A DNA stretch of 15,884 nt, taken from assembly GCF_002341865.1 (NCBI RefSeq), contig NZ_DDOV01000001.1, forward strand, positions 6,826 to 22,709. The letters are read 5' to 3'. Position numbers and translations under genes: made by a program. A model generated the notes under the pieces. It had not been told where the DNA came from, searched no databases, and saw nothing but the letters and a program-made list of their open reading frames with translations. Below, one piece after another: positions 15,110 through 15,884 of the stretch. This DNA is from Clostridium sp. UBA2485. GTDB lineage: Bacteria; Bacillota; Clostridia; Clostridiales; Clostridiaceae. The stretch's first letter is position 1, and every line of letters starts with the position of its first letter.

Positions 15110-15335
15110 TACGCCTTTATACAGCTATTCTTTTTATGACACCCCCCATCAACCGTAGAGTATTTAGTGTATAAATAAAGGCAGGTCTTCTGACTCTGGT
15201 TCGTAGTTGCTTCAGCCTTCCCAATATAAATCAGTGGCATATCTATAAGAAGCTTCTTCCCATTACAGCGGCGGGACCGTATAAGATTTTCACTCATTTC
15301 CCTTTTAAACAAAGCTACTAAAGCTTTGTACCTCT
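15110..15335 (-). promoter_or_regulatory. Cobalamin (AdoCbl-type) riboswitch
   Basis: The minus strand carries the ordered core of the class: GAGTGAAAATC, ACGGTCCCGCCGCTGTAA (15279-15262), GCCACTG (15238-15232), GGGAAGG (15222-15216), and the B12 box AGTCAGAAGACCTGCC (15195-15180). Downstream, a region with GGTTGATGGGG (about 15155-15143) probably forms the L13 kissing partner. GCCTTTAT at the aptamer end is complementary to ATAAAGGC (plus 15113-15120), a possible alternative helix that could couple ligand binding to the terminator. Genes expected downstream are repressed by cobalamin. The next gene is yitT, not a known B12 biosynthesis or uptake gene. The leader's own promoter was not identified. 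Confidence 0.93.
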
Positions 15336-15339
15336 ATCT

Positions 15340-15572
15340 GATATATTAAATTTTTCACTTAAAACTAAATATTTTTTCACAATTCACAATTTTCTAATAA
15401 GTTCTAAAGTTGAAATACATATTCGTAAAATATCTCACTTATTTGAGTATATCTCTTCTATTATTTTAATTCAAGATATGTTTTAAATTTATATTTTTAT
15501 ATTATAGATATGAAATTTATAATTATTATCATTTATATTATTAATACGTAAAAGACTGGAGATGACTTTAGA
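15340..15572. other. Non-coding AT-rich interval
   Basis: Should hold the minus-strand promoter of the riboswitch leader and the plus-strand promoter of the small ORF remnant, but no match good enough to place was found. No gene is visible. A short CTCA/TGAG repeat at about 15436-15449 is not compelling. Confidence 0.35.
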
Positions 15573-15729
15573 ATGAAACATAAAAAACTAATCACAAATA
15601 CTTTAATTTGTTTAAGTGGATTATTTATATTTTAGATACTACCTTAAAAGCAGATAATATATTATTGTATACATTGTCTATTATACTGCTTCTGCTTTGA
15701 TTATTGCTGCTGTAACAATGTACAAATAA
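15573..15729 (+). pseudogene. Frameshifted remnant of a ~50-residue two-helix membrane protein
   Basis: ATG at 15573, behind GGAG, opens MKHKKLITNTLICLSGLFIF and stops after 20 codons. One base out of phase the text continues as DTTLKADNILLYTLSI. After a second shift it gives YTASALIIAAVTMYK, then TAA at 15727. Joined, it reads as a small protein with two hydrophobic segments and a polar turn. A strong terminator follows. Two frameshifts in so short a gene point to decay, or to read errors in this sequence. No family was recognised. Confidence 0.4.
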
Positions 15730-15781
15730 ATTTAAGCAAATCGATAAATCAATTAGCATAAAATAATTTATTGAGATTACG

Positions 15782-15819
15782 AAGCGCTTAAAATTAACTA
15801 AGTGCTTTTATTTTTTTGC
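15782..15819 (+). terminator. Intrinsic terminator after small ORF remnant
   Basis: AAGCGCTTA at 15782-15790 pairs with TAAGTGCTT at 15799-15807 (one G-U pair), followed by TTATTTTTTT. Its quality suggests that the small upstream ORF was once, or still is, transcribed. Confidence 0.8.
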
Positions 15820-15884
15820 TTTAATATAGGTTAATAATGCACATACCGTCTATCACATAAAAAATCGAGTAGGAGCTGAATAAT

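Noticed and set aside
15052..15312. 86-codon minus-strand open frame upstream of yitT
   Set aside because: It lies entirely over the cobalamin riboswitch and its terminator; conservation there is for RNA structure, and the protein has no recognisable features.
1..15884. CRISPR arrays, tRNA or rRNA genes, insertion-sequence transposases, phage genes
   Set aside because: Looked for and not seen: no regularly spaced direct repeats of CRISPR type, no tRNA-like cloverleaf, and no transposase or integrase motifs in any long reading frame.

Overview
The window looks like chromosome from an anaerobic, spore-forming Clostridium (low-GC Firmicutes). The DNA is very AT-rich, genes start behind strong AGGAGG-type ribosome sites, and the metabolic genes closely resemble, from memory, those of C. 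kluyveri and C. aminobutyricum. No database search was possible. Family names rest on recognised motifs and remembered sequences.

Layout. (1) Positions 1-2540, plus strand: three tandem paralogues of a small cysteine-rich protein. The first two have near-identical upstream regions with promoters that fit the late mother-cell sigma factor SigK, so they are probably spore-surface proteins. (2) 3029-3700, minus strand: a SIMPL-domain protein with its own SigK/SigE-like promoter. (3) 4081-12474, minus strand: an eight-gene operon in transcription order abfD, cat2, korD, korA, korB, korC, sucD, 4hbD. It has a near-perfect sigma-54 (-24/-12) promoter in front and a terminator behind. (4) 12475-13058: a complex regulatory interval made of two diverged copies of a ~340-bp unit. 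Each copy carries a terminator hairpin, an ATGCAA-rich presumed activator site and the 3' end of the regulator gene; the promoter-proximal copy of the gene end is a broken relic. (5) 13059-14982, minus strand: yitT (membrane protein) followed 16 bp later by a sigma-54 activator that has no sensor domain. (6) 15028-15335, minus strand: a cobalamin riboswitch with a terminator hairpin just before yitT. (7) 15573-15819, plus strand: remains of a tiny membrane-protein gene and a terminator.

How the genes fit together. The operon encodes a full route from 2-oxoglutarate to crotonyl-CoA. KorABCD makes succinyl-CoA and reduced ferredoxin. SucD reduces succinyl-CoA to succinate semialdehyde, and 4HbD reduces that to 4-hydroxybutyrate. 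Cat2 activates it to 4-hydroxybutyryl-CoA, and AbfD dehydrates it to crotonyl-CoA, the entry to butyrate. None of these enzymes needs cobalamin, whereas the classical clostridial methylaspartate route for glutamate begins with AdoCbl-dependent glutamate mutase. A cobalamin riboswitch sits upstream of yitT and of the sensor-less activator that presumably drives the operon. I therefore infer a cascade in which low B12 leads to readthrough, activator synthesis and firing of the sigma-54 promoter, so that a B12-independent 2-oxoglutarate/glutamate fermentation route is made. This is a hypothesis from gene order and motifs and is the most interesting thing in the window.
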